From contig NZ_KE150262.1 of the NCBI RefSeq assembly GCF_000411135.1, forward strand, positions 560,770 to 624,769: DNA of 64,000 nucleotides, written 5' to 3'. Positions 17,157-26,284 of this stretch are shown piece after piece (position 1 is the stretch's first letter; the number at the start of each line of letters is the position of its first letter). The translations under genes were made by a program, and so were the position numbers. Source of the stretch: Actinotignum schaalii FB123-CNA-2 (GTDB taxonomy: Bacteria; Actinomycetota; Actinomycetes; Actinomycetales; Actinomycetaceae). Under the pieces are notes generated by a model. The model worked only from the letters and a program-made list of their open reading frames with translations, had not been told where the DNA came from and ran no database searches.

Positions 17157-20100
17157 CTAGCGGTCGGTGCGCAGCCGGCGCCAGGCCAGGATTCCGAGGC
17201 CGGCGAGCAACGCTGAGCCCGCGAGGGCTGCTCCGGTGCGGGCATCGCTGCCGGTGCGCACAATCCGCGGCGGATTCGCCGGCGGTGTGCTCGGCGGAGT
17301 AGCCGGAGGCGTGCTGGCCGGCGGAGTTACCGTAGGTGTACTCGGCGGAACCGTGGGCGGCGTCGGTGGCTCACTCGGAGTGGGAGGCACCGACGGTGTC
17401 GTTGGCGGTACCGACGGCGTTGTAGGTGGCGTCGTCGGCGGAGCCGGGGGAGTTGTCGGCGGTACCGGCGGCTCGGTTGTGGGCGGTACCGGCGGAGTGG
17501 TGGGAGGAGTCGGTGGCTCCGTCGTCGGCGGCGTAGTCGGCGGCGTAGTCGGCGGAACCGTGGGCGGCGTAGTAGGCGGAGGCGGCGGGGTCAGGGTATT
17601 GACCACTGTCACCGCACGGTGAATAACGCCGTCCTCGCCCGGGGCTTCGGGGCTGCCGGGAGTCTCAGGAGCGCTAGGGGCCGCCGGAACCGGCACGATC
17701 TCGCCAGCTCCCTTCTCACGCAGCCCGTACACATAGGCCACGCCCTCCGCAGTGGCGCGGGGCAGCCCGGTGAGTGTGCGAACCCAGTTATCCGCCTTCG
17801 TCACGGTGAAGCTCTGCACCACCTCGGGATGGGAGAAAGCCGCATCGGTATCGCGCAGCAGCTCGAATTCCACCTGCTCGGGCAGCGCAGCACCCGGCAC
17901 CGGATCGCTCGAATCGCGGTAGGCCCACTGTTTCGTGACCGCGATATCCACCGGCGTAGGCACCTCATTGGCGACCTTCCCGACGAACCACACCTCGGGC
18001 GGAGCCATGCCTTCCGCCAGTTCCGGGCGCTTAGGCAGTTTTTCACCGCGCTGCACCAGCAGCTGCGACGGCTCCAACACCTTGGTTTTCAGCACCTCGC
18101 CAGCAGCGTCCAGCTCCTGCACCGCGTAGACGTACAACTCTCCAGCATCAGTGCGGATCGGTAGATTTGTGAAGCTCTTCGTCCACTCCTCACCGGCCGT
18201 CACGCTAAACTTCTGTACCACCTGCGGCTTCGGGAGCTCAGCGGAGGTATCGGAGACCAGCCGCATCGGCACACTCGAGGAGGCAATATCCGAAGGACGT
18301 GCCGGCACAGGATTGGGCTTATCGCCAGCTGGCGGCGTCGTCGTCGTTTCATAGAACCACTGTTTCGTGACCGTTGCCTGCGCGTAACCCCACGTGCCGA
18401 AAATAACCGAGCCATTCGTGCCGATACCCGCCCCGCGCGGCGCGGTGTTGCCCGTAATGACCAGGCGCGCGGCATCGCGAGCCGCACCCTGAGCCGGATC
18501 GGAAACCACGGCGGCAAATCCCTCGTTCGAAATCTCGCGCCCCTTGATGAGTTCGGGGCGCGGGCGTTCCTTCTCGGGCAGGCTTAGCTGCGCCGGGTCG
18601 AAGCGGGCACCTTCGTTATCCTGGTAGTAATCCACCAGGCCGCCGCCCAGAATCGCATCCGAGGTCCACACCGGCGCGGAGCTGACCGAACCGAGGTTAT
18701 CGTGCGCGAGGTCCGCGCCGTAGCGAGTCGCGGCGTTCCCGAAAATCGCCGCGCCGTTATCCACGTGGACCTCTACGCTGCCGGTGGGGCAGGTCCAGAT
18801 CCCGCCGCCAATCCCGGAAGCGGAATTCGCCGTGACCAGAGTGTTGCCGGCGTGCAGGGTGTAGGTGGCGGTGGAAACATAGACCCCGCCGCCCTGCTGA
18901 CCAGCCTCATTGCCACTGATGGTGCCCCCGTTGAGCTGGACCTTATTGGAGACCACGTTCACGCCGGCCCCGGTGCGCCGGCTGGAGTTATTCGAAATCG
19001 TGCCGCCGTTCATGGTGAAGGCGCCGGGGGACAGCTCCGACCACTGCGCGGTGGTGAAGCCCCAGTTCTTACCATCGCCGGGAACCTCTTGCCAGGTGCC
19101 GTCCGCACCCCACACGTACAGGTCCAAGGTTCCCACGCCGCCACCGTTGGGTGCCGAATTGGAATCGATGGTGCCGCCGTTCATGGTGACCTCGGAGTTA
19201 CCGAAAGAAAGAATCCCACCACCGGAGAAAGAAGCGCGGTTCTTGGAGATGGTGCCACCATTGATCGTGATGAAGCTGCGGGTGCGAGCAGAGTTTTCGG
19301 GGGTGGCATCCGATGTGGACCACAGCCAGGTGAATGCGATCATCCCGCCCGCGAAACCGGAATTTTCCGTGATGGTTCCGCCGTTGATGGTGACGTTCCC
19401 GCCTTTGTACACGCCGATCCCGCCAACTTCGCCGTAACCGTAAGAGTCAACAACACGAGCTTTGCCCTTGCTAACCTCCCCGCCGTTCATCACGAAGGTG
19501 GCGCCCTCGGTTACCGCGATATTCGCGGCGCCGTACTGGACTGCACCAGGATTATTGAGCTGACGATGATTATCGGTGACGTTCCCGCCGTTGAGGGTAA
19601 AACTGGCATCTTTCCCGCTGATGGTGATCGCGCCCTGGTAGGTCTGCTTCGCTTCGCGCACCCCGGAAAATTCCCCGCCGTTAATGGTGAGGCTGCCGCG
19701 CACATCCAGGAGAGTGCCGCCGCCCGGGACCCATTCCCCGCGGCTGCGCATGCGGAAAGTGCCGCCGTCGTAATTATCGAAAGTGAGGGCGGCGCCTGCC
19801 GGCACCTGCACCATCACGCCGCTGAAGCCATCTTCGCGCACCAGTCCGGAATCAGTGGCACCCCACGGGGCGCGCCCGCCGTTGACGAGCTCAATATCCG
19901 CACCGGCGGGAATCTTCAGGGTACTCGTGAGGAGAGTGTCGGTGGCGCCCAGAATAATACGGGTGGGCGTGGTTCCGGCCTCGCGAATGCGCTGGGTGAG
20001 GAGATCCTCGGGGCACGTGAGGTCGTTGGGATCTTGTGAACATTGCACGACGGCGCGCGGCGACGCCGCCGCATCGGCCGCGGGGCTACCGCCGGCAGGG

Positions 20101-20225
20101 TTGGTATCGGCAGCGCGGGCCGGTCCCGGAGTGGCCCACACCAGCGTGCCGAGAATAAGGAAGAGGACCGCCAGGAATATGAGGAGCGCGCGGGAGCGCG
20201 GCTGGCGGGTGGAGGGCTGCGGCAT
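17157..20225 (-). CDS. large secreted surface protein: beta-helix, Cna-B-like domains, Pro/Thr-rich stalk
   Basis: 1022 residues from ATG 20225; AAGGAG lies 7 bases before it, and an upstream in-frame ATG at 20291 lacks a site. A signal anchor is followed by about 450 residues of repeated FTMNGGTIS-NN-GGG turns (VNGG, INGG, MNGG, LNGG), a right-handed parallel beta-helix pattern. Two Cna-B-like units start TVTKQWFYE and AVTKQWAYR. A stalk of PPTTP/PPTTE repeats (about 880-980) precedes IVRTG, a hydrophobic segment and RRLRTDR. The terminal VRTG stands where LPXTG is expected, so anchoring is by a variant signal or by the membrane segment alone. A polysaccharide-binding or adhesin role is inferred only. 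Confidence 0.85.
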   Translation of the reverse strand: MPQPSTRQPRSRALLIFLAVLFLILGTLVWATPGPARAADTNPAGGSPAADAAASPRAVVQCSQDPNDLTCPEDLLTQRIREAGTTPTRIILGATDTLLTSTLKIPAGADIELVNGGRAPWGATDSGLVREDGFSGVMVQVPAGAALTFDNYDGGTFRMRSRGEWVPGGGTLLDVRGSLTINGGEFSGVREAKQTYQGAITISGKDASFTLNGGNVTDNHRQLNNPGAVQYGAANIAVTEGATFVMNGGEVSKGKARVVDSYGYGEVGGIGVYKGGNVTINGGTITENSGFAGGMIAFTWLWSTSDATPENSARTRSFITINGGTISKNRASFSGGGILSFGNSEVTMNGGTIDSNSAPNGGGVGTLDLYVWGADGTWQEVPGDGKNWGFTTAQWSELSPGAFTMNGGTISNNSSRRTGAGVNVVSNKVQLNGGTISGNEAGQQGGGVYVSTATYTLHAGNTLVTANSASGIGGGIWTCPTGSVEVHVDNGAAIFGNAATRYGADLAHDNLGSVSSAPVWTSDAILGGGLVDYYQDNEGARFDPAQLSLPEKERPRPELIKGREISNEGFAAVVSDPAQGAARDAARLVITGNTAPRGAGIGTNGSVIFGTWGYAQATVTKQWFYETTTTPPAGDKPNPVPARPSDIASSSVPMRLVSDTSAELPKPQVVQKFSVTAGEEWTKSFTNLPIRTDAGELYVYAVQELDAAGEVLKTKVLEPSQLLVQRGEKLPKRPELAEGMAPPEVWFVGKVANEVPTPVDIAVTKQWAYRDSSDPVPGAALPEQVEFELLRDTDAAFSHPEVVQSFTVTKADNWVRTLTGLPRATAEGVAYVYGLREKGAGEIVPVPAAPSAPETPGSPEAPGEDGVIHRAVTVVNTLTPPPPPTTPPTVPPTTPPTTPPTTEPPTPPTTPPVPPTTEPPVPPTTPPAPPTTPPTTPSVPPTTPSVPPTPSEPPTPPTVPPSTPTVTPPASTPPATPPSTPPANPPRIVRTGSDARTGAALAGSALLAGLGILAWRRLRTDR

Positions 20226-20286
20226 AATCACTCCTTGGGATTGGCAGCTGCGGTGCTGCGGTAATTTTCCGGGTTCCCTAGTTAGT

Positions 20287-20335
20287 ACCAATAATAATAT
20301 TGGTGTTCATTTTAGTATGACATCGCATTAAAATG
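20287..20335. promoter_or_regulatory. two palindromes between divergent surface-protein genes
   Basis: ACCAATA-ATAA-TATTGGT at 20287-20304 is a perfect inverted repeat. At 20308-20335 an imperfect palindrome has CATTTTA and TAAAATG ends. Both lie in the AT-rich control region shared by the genes at 17157-20225 (minus) and 20499-25535 (plus), so one regulator could set both. The rest of 20226-20498 shows no gene. Confidence 0.5.
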
Positions 20336-20498
20336 TGGCGGCTGGGACATTGTGGTGGATATGTGCGCGATGCCACGAATTTGTTGCTAAAGCTTCATCA
20401 AAAATTAGGAAAGTATCACTACCATTCATTACAGCTGGTTATAGCAAAAACCACCCGATGGTGGAATTTCTCATCACATTTTCACGCAAGGAAGCTCG

Positions 20499-23400
20499 AT
20501 GAATCGACATTTAATGATGCCGCTGGCATCACGGCGGTCACTTATTGCGCTGCTATGCACCGTGCTGCTTCTGAGCTTGGGGTGGGGAGTGCTCCCACAG
20601 GCCTCCGCCGCTCCCGCAGCAGGTACGCTCACCAATGTCTCTGTCAGTATTACCGGTGATGACACCTATGGCGATTACGATACCGAGGCAAAGAACGGCA
20701 AAGTTGGCTATGGCTCACGGGTGTCTTTCCAATGGGCCTTTGTGGCATCAGATGCCACTGCCACCACGATCTCACAAACCCTTCCGGAAGGCTGGAGTTG
20801 GGAGACGGGCCCCGGGCTTGACGCGGTGCTGGGAGGAACATCGAACGGAGTGGAACGCTCCTATACGGTGAGTGCGGATGGGCGGACCCTGACCGCCACG
20901 GTGAGTAATGAAGGCGGTGCAGGTACAGCCGCTGTGGTGATTCAGCCCATTATTGCGCGGCCCGGAACCGGGGTGGGGCCGGGCAGCACCTACAGTCCCG
21001 AACTCGAGGTCACCGATGCGCAGGGCACACGCACCATTGCGGTATCCGGTGCTCCCAGCCTGGTGGAAGTGGTGGGGCAGCTTGACTTCGATCTTGGGCA
21101 CGGGAGTGATCCGGTTGATGACTCATCCACCTACCGCGGGGAAGGCTCCTATGATTTCGGTTCCGGGAAGGAAAAGGGCAATTTCTTCGGTTTCACGCCG
21201 AAGTACAGCTTCCCCTTCTCTGATCGATGGACATTTGAAAAACCCCTCACCACCGCGGTCACATTTAACATCACGGTGCAAGAACCCGGAGCGAGTGCGC
21301 CGCGCCCCTTCGTGCCGGAGCGGTGGGCGGTAGTTCCAGTGCGGTCGGGGATCACCGCCGAGAAAGGGGACTCTTTCGGAAAGTTCACCCTCACGGGCGC
21401 GCAGGCCCGGGATGGGGATTCGGCAGCCTATGCACAATACCGGGTGTGGATTCCCGCTTCCGACATTGCGAAATTACCTAATAAGACGCTCGTGACGTTC
21501 ACCAGTTCCGTGGCTCCGGTTAACCCGCGGGGCAGCTCGGCGTCGTCGCCCTCACAACCTCTACACGAAACAAACCTGCTCAATAACACCGAAACCCTCA
21601 CGTGGACGATTGATCGGCCAACGGAGGGACGGCTCATCACGGATACCACTGCGCGTTACGGTCGCAATCCGGAGGGAAGCGATCCGGACGCGATGCGCAC
21701 GAGCCCGGGCTTGGGTCATAACGGTGTTGTACCGCCGAATACTCCGTATGCACTGATCGGCATCGCCTACCAGTATCTGGATAACACTCGCCTGGGCGGT
21801 CAATACGAAAGCGTGGGCTCGGCCGATAACCAGGTCACCATTGAGCCGGGCGACCCGGCCTACCAGCGTATAGATCCGCGCACCGCGCGCCTGTTCGTGA
21901 AAACCAGCGATATCCCCGGGGATCCCTACCCCAAGGGTATGCCTGGCGAAACGGCTAATGGCTACTATGAGATCCCGAAATCGGATTATGACCTGTACGT
22001 GCGAGCAGGCGCGAAAGGTAGCCCGGAGCAGCGCGAATTCCGCCCGCTCTCGGAATACTCCGGCGATTTTAGCGATGTTTTTGCGTTGCAAGCGCGCCCC
22101 AAAGTGAATAACGGCAACTTGCTGTCCAAACGCACGGGCTCGGCCGCTGCGCTAGATCGGTACCATATGTACTTAACGGTTCAAGCGGTGGCAACGTCGG
22201 ACGCGGTTTTTGTTGATGATGGCGTTCCCCTCTCCGTGAGTATGCGGTCGAAGTACCAGGGAAGAAGTCAGTACAAAGGTACCGGAGTTCGTATTTTCGT
22301 GGCGGTGGGCGAAGCGCGTTTCCAGGCTTCTTCCCTGGCCACTATTAATCCGGACGGAACTGTGGGCAACCGTATAGCGGTCGCGAAAACAAATCATAAG
22401 TACCGCTATACCGTTCGTCCTGAAACCTTCCTCGTTCCTAACTCGCCCCACACCACAGCTGCCCATGCACAGGTGCTCATGTGCCTGCCCGCAGAAGTGG
22501 TGGACGTGGATCTCTCCCCCGTGGATGCCACCACCTGGAAGGGGAGCAAGGCTACCGATGCGAACCTCTGCGCGGATGGGCGTACCCCGTACCTCTTCGA
22601 TTACGTGGCCAACGGCGGCAAACTGCCCGTGGGCCAGCCGCTGCCCGAGATTCCTGTCAACCTTCAGGTGGGACCCTATTTACCCGAATCCGGCCAGCTC
22701 AATCTGGATTCCTATTTCCGCGGTGACGATCTGAGGAAATGGTATTGGAGGGCCGTGATCGATCAGGCCGGCTGGCAGGCCCAAACCTCCACGGACGTCA
22801 CCATGGTGCTCGTCGCGGGAGCGAATTACCTCAAGACGCTCCGCGCGCCCAACGTCCAGCGCAACGAACCGGTTTCGTACCTGCTGGAAATGTACAACAC
22901 CACCATGGATTCCATGGGGCACGCTATTTTCGTGGACGAACTCCCCTACGTGGGTGACGGTCGCGGCACCACCGTGACCCCGGTTCTCACCGGGGTAGAA
23001 CGCCTCCAGGGTGAGGCCGCCAATGTGCGAGCCGAATACACCACGGCACCGCACGGCACCATCGGAGCAGCTCCGGCCGCGGGCGTAACGTGGCAGGAAG
23101 TCACCGCTGCCACGGACCTCAGCCAGGTCACGGCACTGCGTTTCGTCATCAACGATTTCGCGACGGGCCCGGCCGGAGGTGCCCGCTACGCACTCACCCT
23201 GGAAGCCCCGCAAGCTGAGGCCGGCGCGGTCATCGCGAATACGATGACCGGACAGTTGCGCACCGCCTCGCATTCGCCGCTTCCGCTCACCGCAGGCGAA
23301 CCGCAAAGTGCCACCGTGGTCGCCGCCACCGTGAGCGGGCGCATCGCCGTGGATATTAACGACGACGGCGCCAGCGCGGATGACACCGCGCTGGCCGGCG

Positions 23401-25535
23401 CTACCGTGCGCCTCCTCGATGCCAGTACCGGTGCCCCCGTGCTGGGCCCCAGCGGTGCTCCGTTGGAAACGACGGCGGCAGCCGATGGGACCTACTCCTT
23501 TAATAATGTCCTGGCCGGAAACTACCGTATCTCCGTCACCCCACCCGTAACTGACGGGGGCGCCAGCTACGTACCCAGCTACTCACCGGCGGGGAAAGAC
23601 GGTGCCACTAGCGCCGCGGTAACGGTGGAACGCGCGGCCACACTGGAAGGCCAAGACTTCGGATTCTTCCACGCCCAGCCCGCGCTCACCCTCACCAAGG
23701 CAGCCGCGCTCGCGGCCGATGGCACGGGTGCGAATGCGGCGGCCGGTGATACCGTGACCTACACCTTCACCGTGACGAATACCGGGAACGTTCCGCTTGC
23801 GCAGGTGGCCCTGAGTGACCCGAAGGTCAGTGGGCTTGTCATGACCTGGCCTGATGCTGCCCAACCGGGCATGTTGGCGCCGGGCGCCGTCGCCACCGGA
23901 ACCGCGCAAGCCACGCTCACCCAAGCCGATATCGATGCGGGTCGCGTGGATAATACCGCCACGGTGACCGGAACCTCGCCGCACAATACGCAGGTGCAGG
24001 CCACCGCGACGGTGACCACGCCGCTGCCGGCCGCCGGTGCACTGACGGTAAGCAAAACTGCTACGCCTCCGGCCACTATCGCGGCCGGCGAGCACGTGCG
24101 CTACTCCATTGACGTGCGTAATACCGGGAACGTGACGCTGAGCGGCGTGACGATCACGGATCCGCTGCTGGGTGGAGAGCTAGGCACTATCGCAACGCTG
24201 GCACCCGGTGCCTCCCAGCAGGTAACCGGAACCTACACCCTTACCCAGGCCGATATTGACCGCGGCACGCTGGACAATACCGCCACTGCGACCGGCACCG
24301 ATCCGCGCGGCGTTGCGGTTACGGCCAGCGATAGCGCCACGGTGAGTATCCCGGACGGTGCCCAGATCCAGGTGATCAAGCAGGGTAGCGCGCCCGCGCG
24401 CCCCGCTGGAACCGTGCGGGCCGGGGACGAGGTCACGTGGACCTTCACCATTGCTAATCGCGGTACCACCACGCTAAGTGAGGTGGCACTGCGCGATGAG
24501 CTTCCCGGCTTGAGCGCGGTGACCTTCGGTGAGTGGCCGGGTGCGGCCGGGGTGCTCGCACCGGGTCAATCGGTGACTGCGAGCGCTACCTCGCACATCA
24601 CCCAGGAACTTCTGGATGCCGGAGCGGTGGAAAATACCGTGGAGGTGAGCGCGACCTCAGCGCGCGGGTTGCTGGTGCGCGATAGCGCAACCGAAACCGT
24701 GCTTCTCCCGCAGTGCCCCGGATTCACCCTGGTGAAGACGGGTAGCGTAGAAAAGGAGAAGTCGCGCGCGGGTGACCTCATTACCTGGTTCTTTACGCTG
24801 GAGAACACCGGCAATACCACCCTGCGGGATCTTGTCATTCAAGATGACTTCCCGGGTCTGTCCGAGATTGAGTACAGCTGGCCGGGTGCTGCCGGGGTGC
24901 TCGCTCCGGGTGAAAAAGCTAGTGCTACCGCTACTTCGGTGCTGACCCAGGAGCAGGTGGATGCGGGTACCGTCCGCAACGATGCCAACGCCACCGGCGT
25001 GACCCCCGGAGGGGACACCGTGACGAACAAACCGGGCGACCCGAGCGAACCGGGCACCGGTGGCCACGGTAGTGTCACCATCACCGGCCACCCTGGAATG
25101 GTGATGGAGAAAACCGCAACTGTGGACGGGGACGTGATTGTCTATCGTTTCGAGGTGCTCAATACCGGAACAACAACGCTCACCGGCATCACTATCGACG
25201 ATCCTATGAGCGAGCTGGGGCCCATCGAGTACACCTGGCCGCGTGCGGCAGGGGTGCTGGCACCGGGAGAAAAGCTCGTAGCGCAAGCCCGAGCGAAGAT
25301 CACCGCGACGATGCAGGGTACGACGGTCACCAATACCGCTACCGTTACCGCGGTGACCCCGAGTGGCGAGAAGGCCACACCGGCGACCGCCAGTGTGGAC
25401 ACGAAGATCCCGCCCGCACCACCAGTCCGCAAGCAACTCAGCCACACCGGTGCTGAGCTTGCGATGCCCATCGCCCTCGCGATTCTCCTCCTGGCCGGAG
25501 GCGGAGCGCTGCGGCGGCGGGAAAAGGCTAACTAG
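20499..25535 (+). CDS. giant surface adhesin with SdrD-B-like and repeated DUF11-like domains, LSHTG anchor
   Basis: A 1678-residue cell-wall protein. The signal peptide spans about 1-38 (RRSLIALLCTVLLLSLGWG, then ASA). The first ~900 residues are unlike repeats and contain the putative ligand-binding head. An SdrD-B-like unit follows (GRIAVDINDDG...GATVRLLDAS...GTYSFNNVLAGNYRI, about 945-1035). Five or so DUF11-like beta-sandwich repeats then recur with the pattern DxVTYTFTVTNTGN-L-APG-Q-DxG-NTATVTG (about 1060-1610). The end is LSHTG (about 1647-1651), a hydrophobic span and RRREKAN. ATG 20499 follows AAGGAAG. The architecture is that of a stalked adhesin. Confidence 0.88.
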   Translation: MNRHLMMPLASRRSLIALLCTVLLLSLGWGVLPQASAAPAAGTLTNVSVSITGDDTYGDYDTEAKNGKVGYGSRVSFQWAFVASDATATTISQTLPEGWSWETGPGLDAVLGGTSNGVERSYTVSADGRTLTATVSNEGGAGTAAVVIQPIIARPGTGVGPGSTYSPELEVTDAQGTRTIAVSGAPSLVEVVGQLDFDLGHGSDPVDDSSTYRGEGSYDFGSGKEKGNFFGFTPKYSFPFSDRWTFEKPLTTAVTFNITVQEPGASAPRPFVPERWAVVPVRSGITAEKGDSFGKFTLTGAQARDGDSAAYAQYRVWIPASDIAKLPNKTLVTFTSSVAPVNPRGSSASSPSQPLHETNLLNNTETLTWTIDRPTEGRLITDTTARYGRNPEGSDPDAMRTSPGLGHNGVVPPNTPYALIGIAYQYLDNTRLGGQYESVGSADNQVTIEPGDPAYQRIDPRTARLFVKTSDIPGDPYPKGMPGETANGYYEIPKSDYDLYVRAGAKGSPEQREFRPLSEYSGDFSDVFALQARPKVNNGNLLSKRTGSAAALDRYHMYLTVQAVATSDAVFVDDGVPLSVSMRSKYQGRSQYKGTGVRIFVAVGEARFQASSLATINPDGTVGNRIAVAKTNHKYRYTVRPETFLVPNSPHTTAAHAQVLMCLPAEVVDVDLSPVDATTWKGSKATDANLCADGRTPYLFDYVANGGKLPVGQPLPEIPVNLQVGPYLPESGQLNLDSYFRGDDLRKWYWRAVIDQAGWQAQTSTDVTMVLVAGANYLKTLRAPNVQRNEPVSYLLEMYNTTMDSMGHAIFVDELPYVGDGRGTTVTPVLTGVERLQGEAANVRAEYTTAPHGTIGAAPAAGVTWQEVTAATDLSQVTALRFVINDFATGPAGGARYALTLEAPQAEAGAVIANTMTGQLRTASHSPLPLTAGEPQSATVVAATVSGRIAVDINDDGASADDTALAGATVRLLDASTGAPVLGPSGAPLETTAAADGTYSFNNVLAGNYRISVTPPVTDGGASYVPSYSPAGKDGATSAAVTVERAATLEGQDFGFFHAQPALTLTKAAALAADGTGANAAAGDTVTYTFTVTNTGNVPLAQVALSDPKVSGLVMTWPDAAQPGMLAPGAVATGTAQATLTQADIDAGRVDNTATVTGTSPHNTQVQATATVTTPLPAAGALTVSKTATPPATIAAGEHVRYSIDVRNTGNVTLSGVTITDPLLGGELGTIATLAPGASQQVTGTYTLTQADIDRGTLDNTATATGTDPRGVAVTASDSATVSIPDGAQIQVIKQGSAPARPAGTVRAGDEVTWTFTIANRGTTTLSEVALRDELPGLSAVTFGEWPGAAGVLAPGQSVTASATSHITQELLDAGAVENTVEVSATSARGLLVRDSATETVLLPQCPGFTLVKTGSVEKEKSRAGDLITWFFTLENTGNTTLRDLVIQDDFPGLSEIEYSWPGAAGVLAPGEKASATATSVLTQEQVDAGTVRNDANATGVTPGGDTVTNKPGDPSEPGTGGHGSVTITGHPGMVMEKTATVDGDVIVYRFEVLNTGTTTLTGITIDDPMSELGPIEYTWPRAAGVLAPGEKLVAQARAKITATMQGTTVTNTATVTAVTPSGEKATPATASVDTKIPPAPPVRKQLSHTGAELAMPIALAILLLAGGGALRRREKAN

Positions 25536-25567
25536 CGGGAAGTACCGCTAACGCGGGTACAACATGC

Positions 25568-25603
25568 AGGGCCCGGCCGGGATCACGATCCCGGCCGGGC
25601 CCT
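25568..25603. terminator. bidirectional terminator
   Basis: A perfect 17-bp stem (AGGGCCCGGCCGGGATC and complement) with a 2-base loop. It lies between the convergent adhesin gene and lutC. Confidence 0.8.
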
Positions 25604-25633
25604 GGTGTGCTGGTGGCCGCGCCGCCCGCCTAT

Positions 25634-26284
25634 TTAGCCGGCGACGAGCACGTGCAGCTGGCGTGGGCCGTGCACGCCTTCCACGCGACTCAGCTCGATA
25701 TCCGAGGTGGCGGAGGGCCCGGCCACGAAGGTAATCGGTTGGCCATCGCGCACCGAATCCTGGAGCCGGGTCATCGCCTCGGGGGTATTGGAAACAACCT
25801 GATCGGCGCGCAGCACGCACACATGCGCATCAGGTACCAGGGTGAGCGCACGCCGGCCCTGGTCGGCGCGATGGTCCATGGCAAAAGTACCGGTATTGGC
25901 CACCCCGACAGCGGCGGCCGTCACCACCGCATCAATATCGTTCAGCTGGCGGGCGCTGAGGTTATCGTCGTCGTACACCTGGAAACCATCCTCCGCAATA
26001 GCCGCGCGCCAGGAAGAATCCAGCCCCGCGGGAAGCACCACGGAGCGCGCGCCGATGGCGTGCAGGTGGGCGACGATAGCCGCCGGGACCGCCTCCGGGG
26101 CGACCCGCTCCACGTCGGCCTTGTAATCGGCCACGAGCTCGAGGAAATAATCCACGAGGTCGCCCTCAATGGCGGTGGGCTGGTTGTATTCCCAGCTGAT
26201 CGCGGATTCTTCCGGATCCCGGCAGGGCACATCACCGAGCGCGGAGCGAATCCGCGCGAAAATCTCATCGCGTGCCGAGGTCAT
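25634..26284 (-). CDS. lutC: L-lactate utilization protein LutC
   Basis: A 216-residue LUD-domain protein, third component of the LutABC L-lactate oxidase complex. Seen are an N-terminal helix (ARDEIFARIRSALGDVP), the central VLPAGLDSSWR and DAVVTAAAVGVANTGTFAMD stretch, and the C-terminal FVAGPSATSDIELSRVEGVHGP typical of LUD proteins. Its ATG overlaps the lutB stop (ATGA), so it is translationally coupled and ends the operon. Confidence 0.9.
   Translation of the reverse strand: MTSARDEIFARIRSALGDVPCRDPEESAISWEYNQPTAIEGDLVDYFLELVADYKADVERVAPEAVPAAIVAHLHAIGARSVVLPAGLDSSWRAAIAEDGFQVYDDDNLSARQLNDIDAVVTAAAVGVANTGTFAMDHRADQGRRALTLVPDAHVCVLRADQVVSNTPEAMTRLQDSVRDGQPITFVAGPSATSDIELSRVEGVHGPRQLHVLVAG

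Noticed and set aside
17320-17590. Regularly spaced repeats that could suggest a CRISPR array
   Set aside because: They are codons of the PPTTP stalk in the beta-helix surface protein; no constant spacers and no cas genes.
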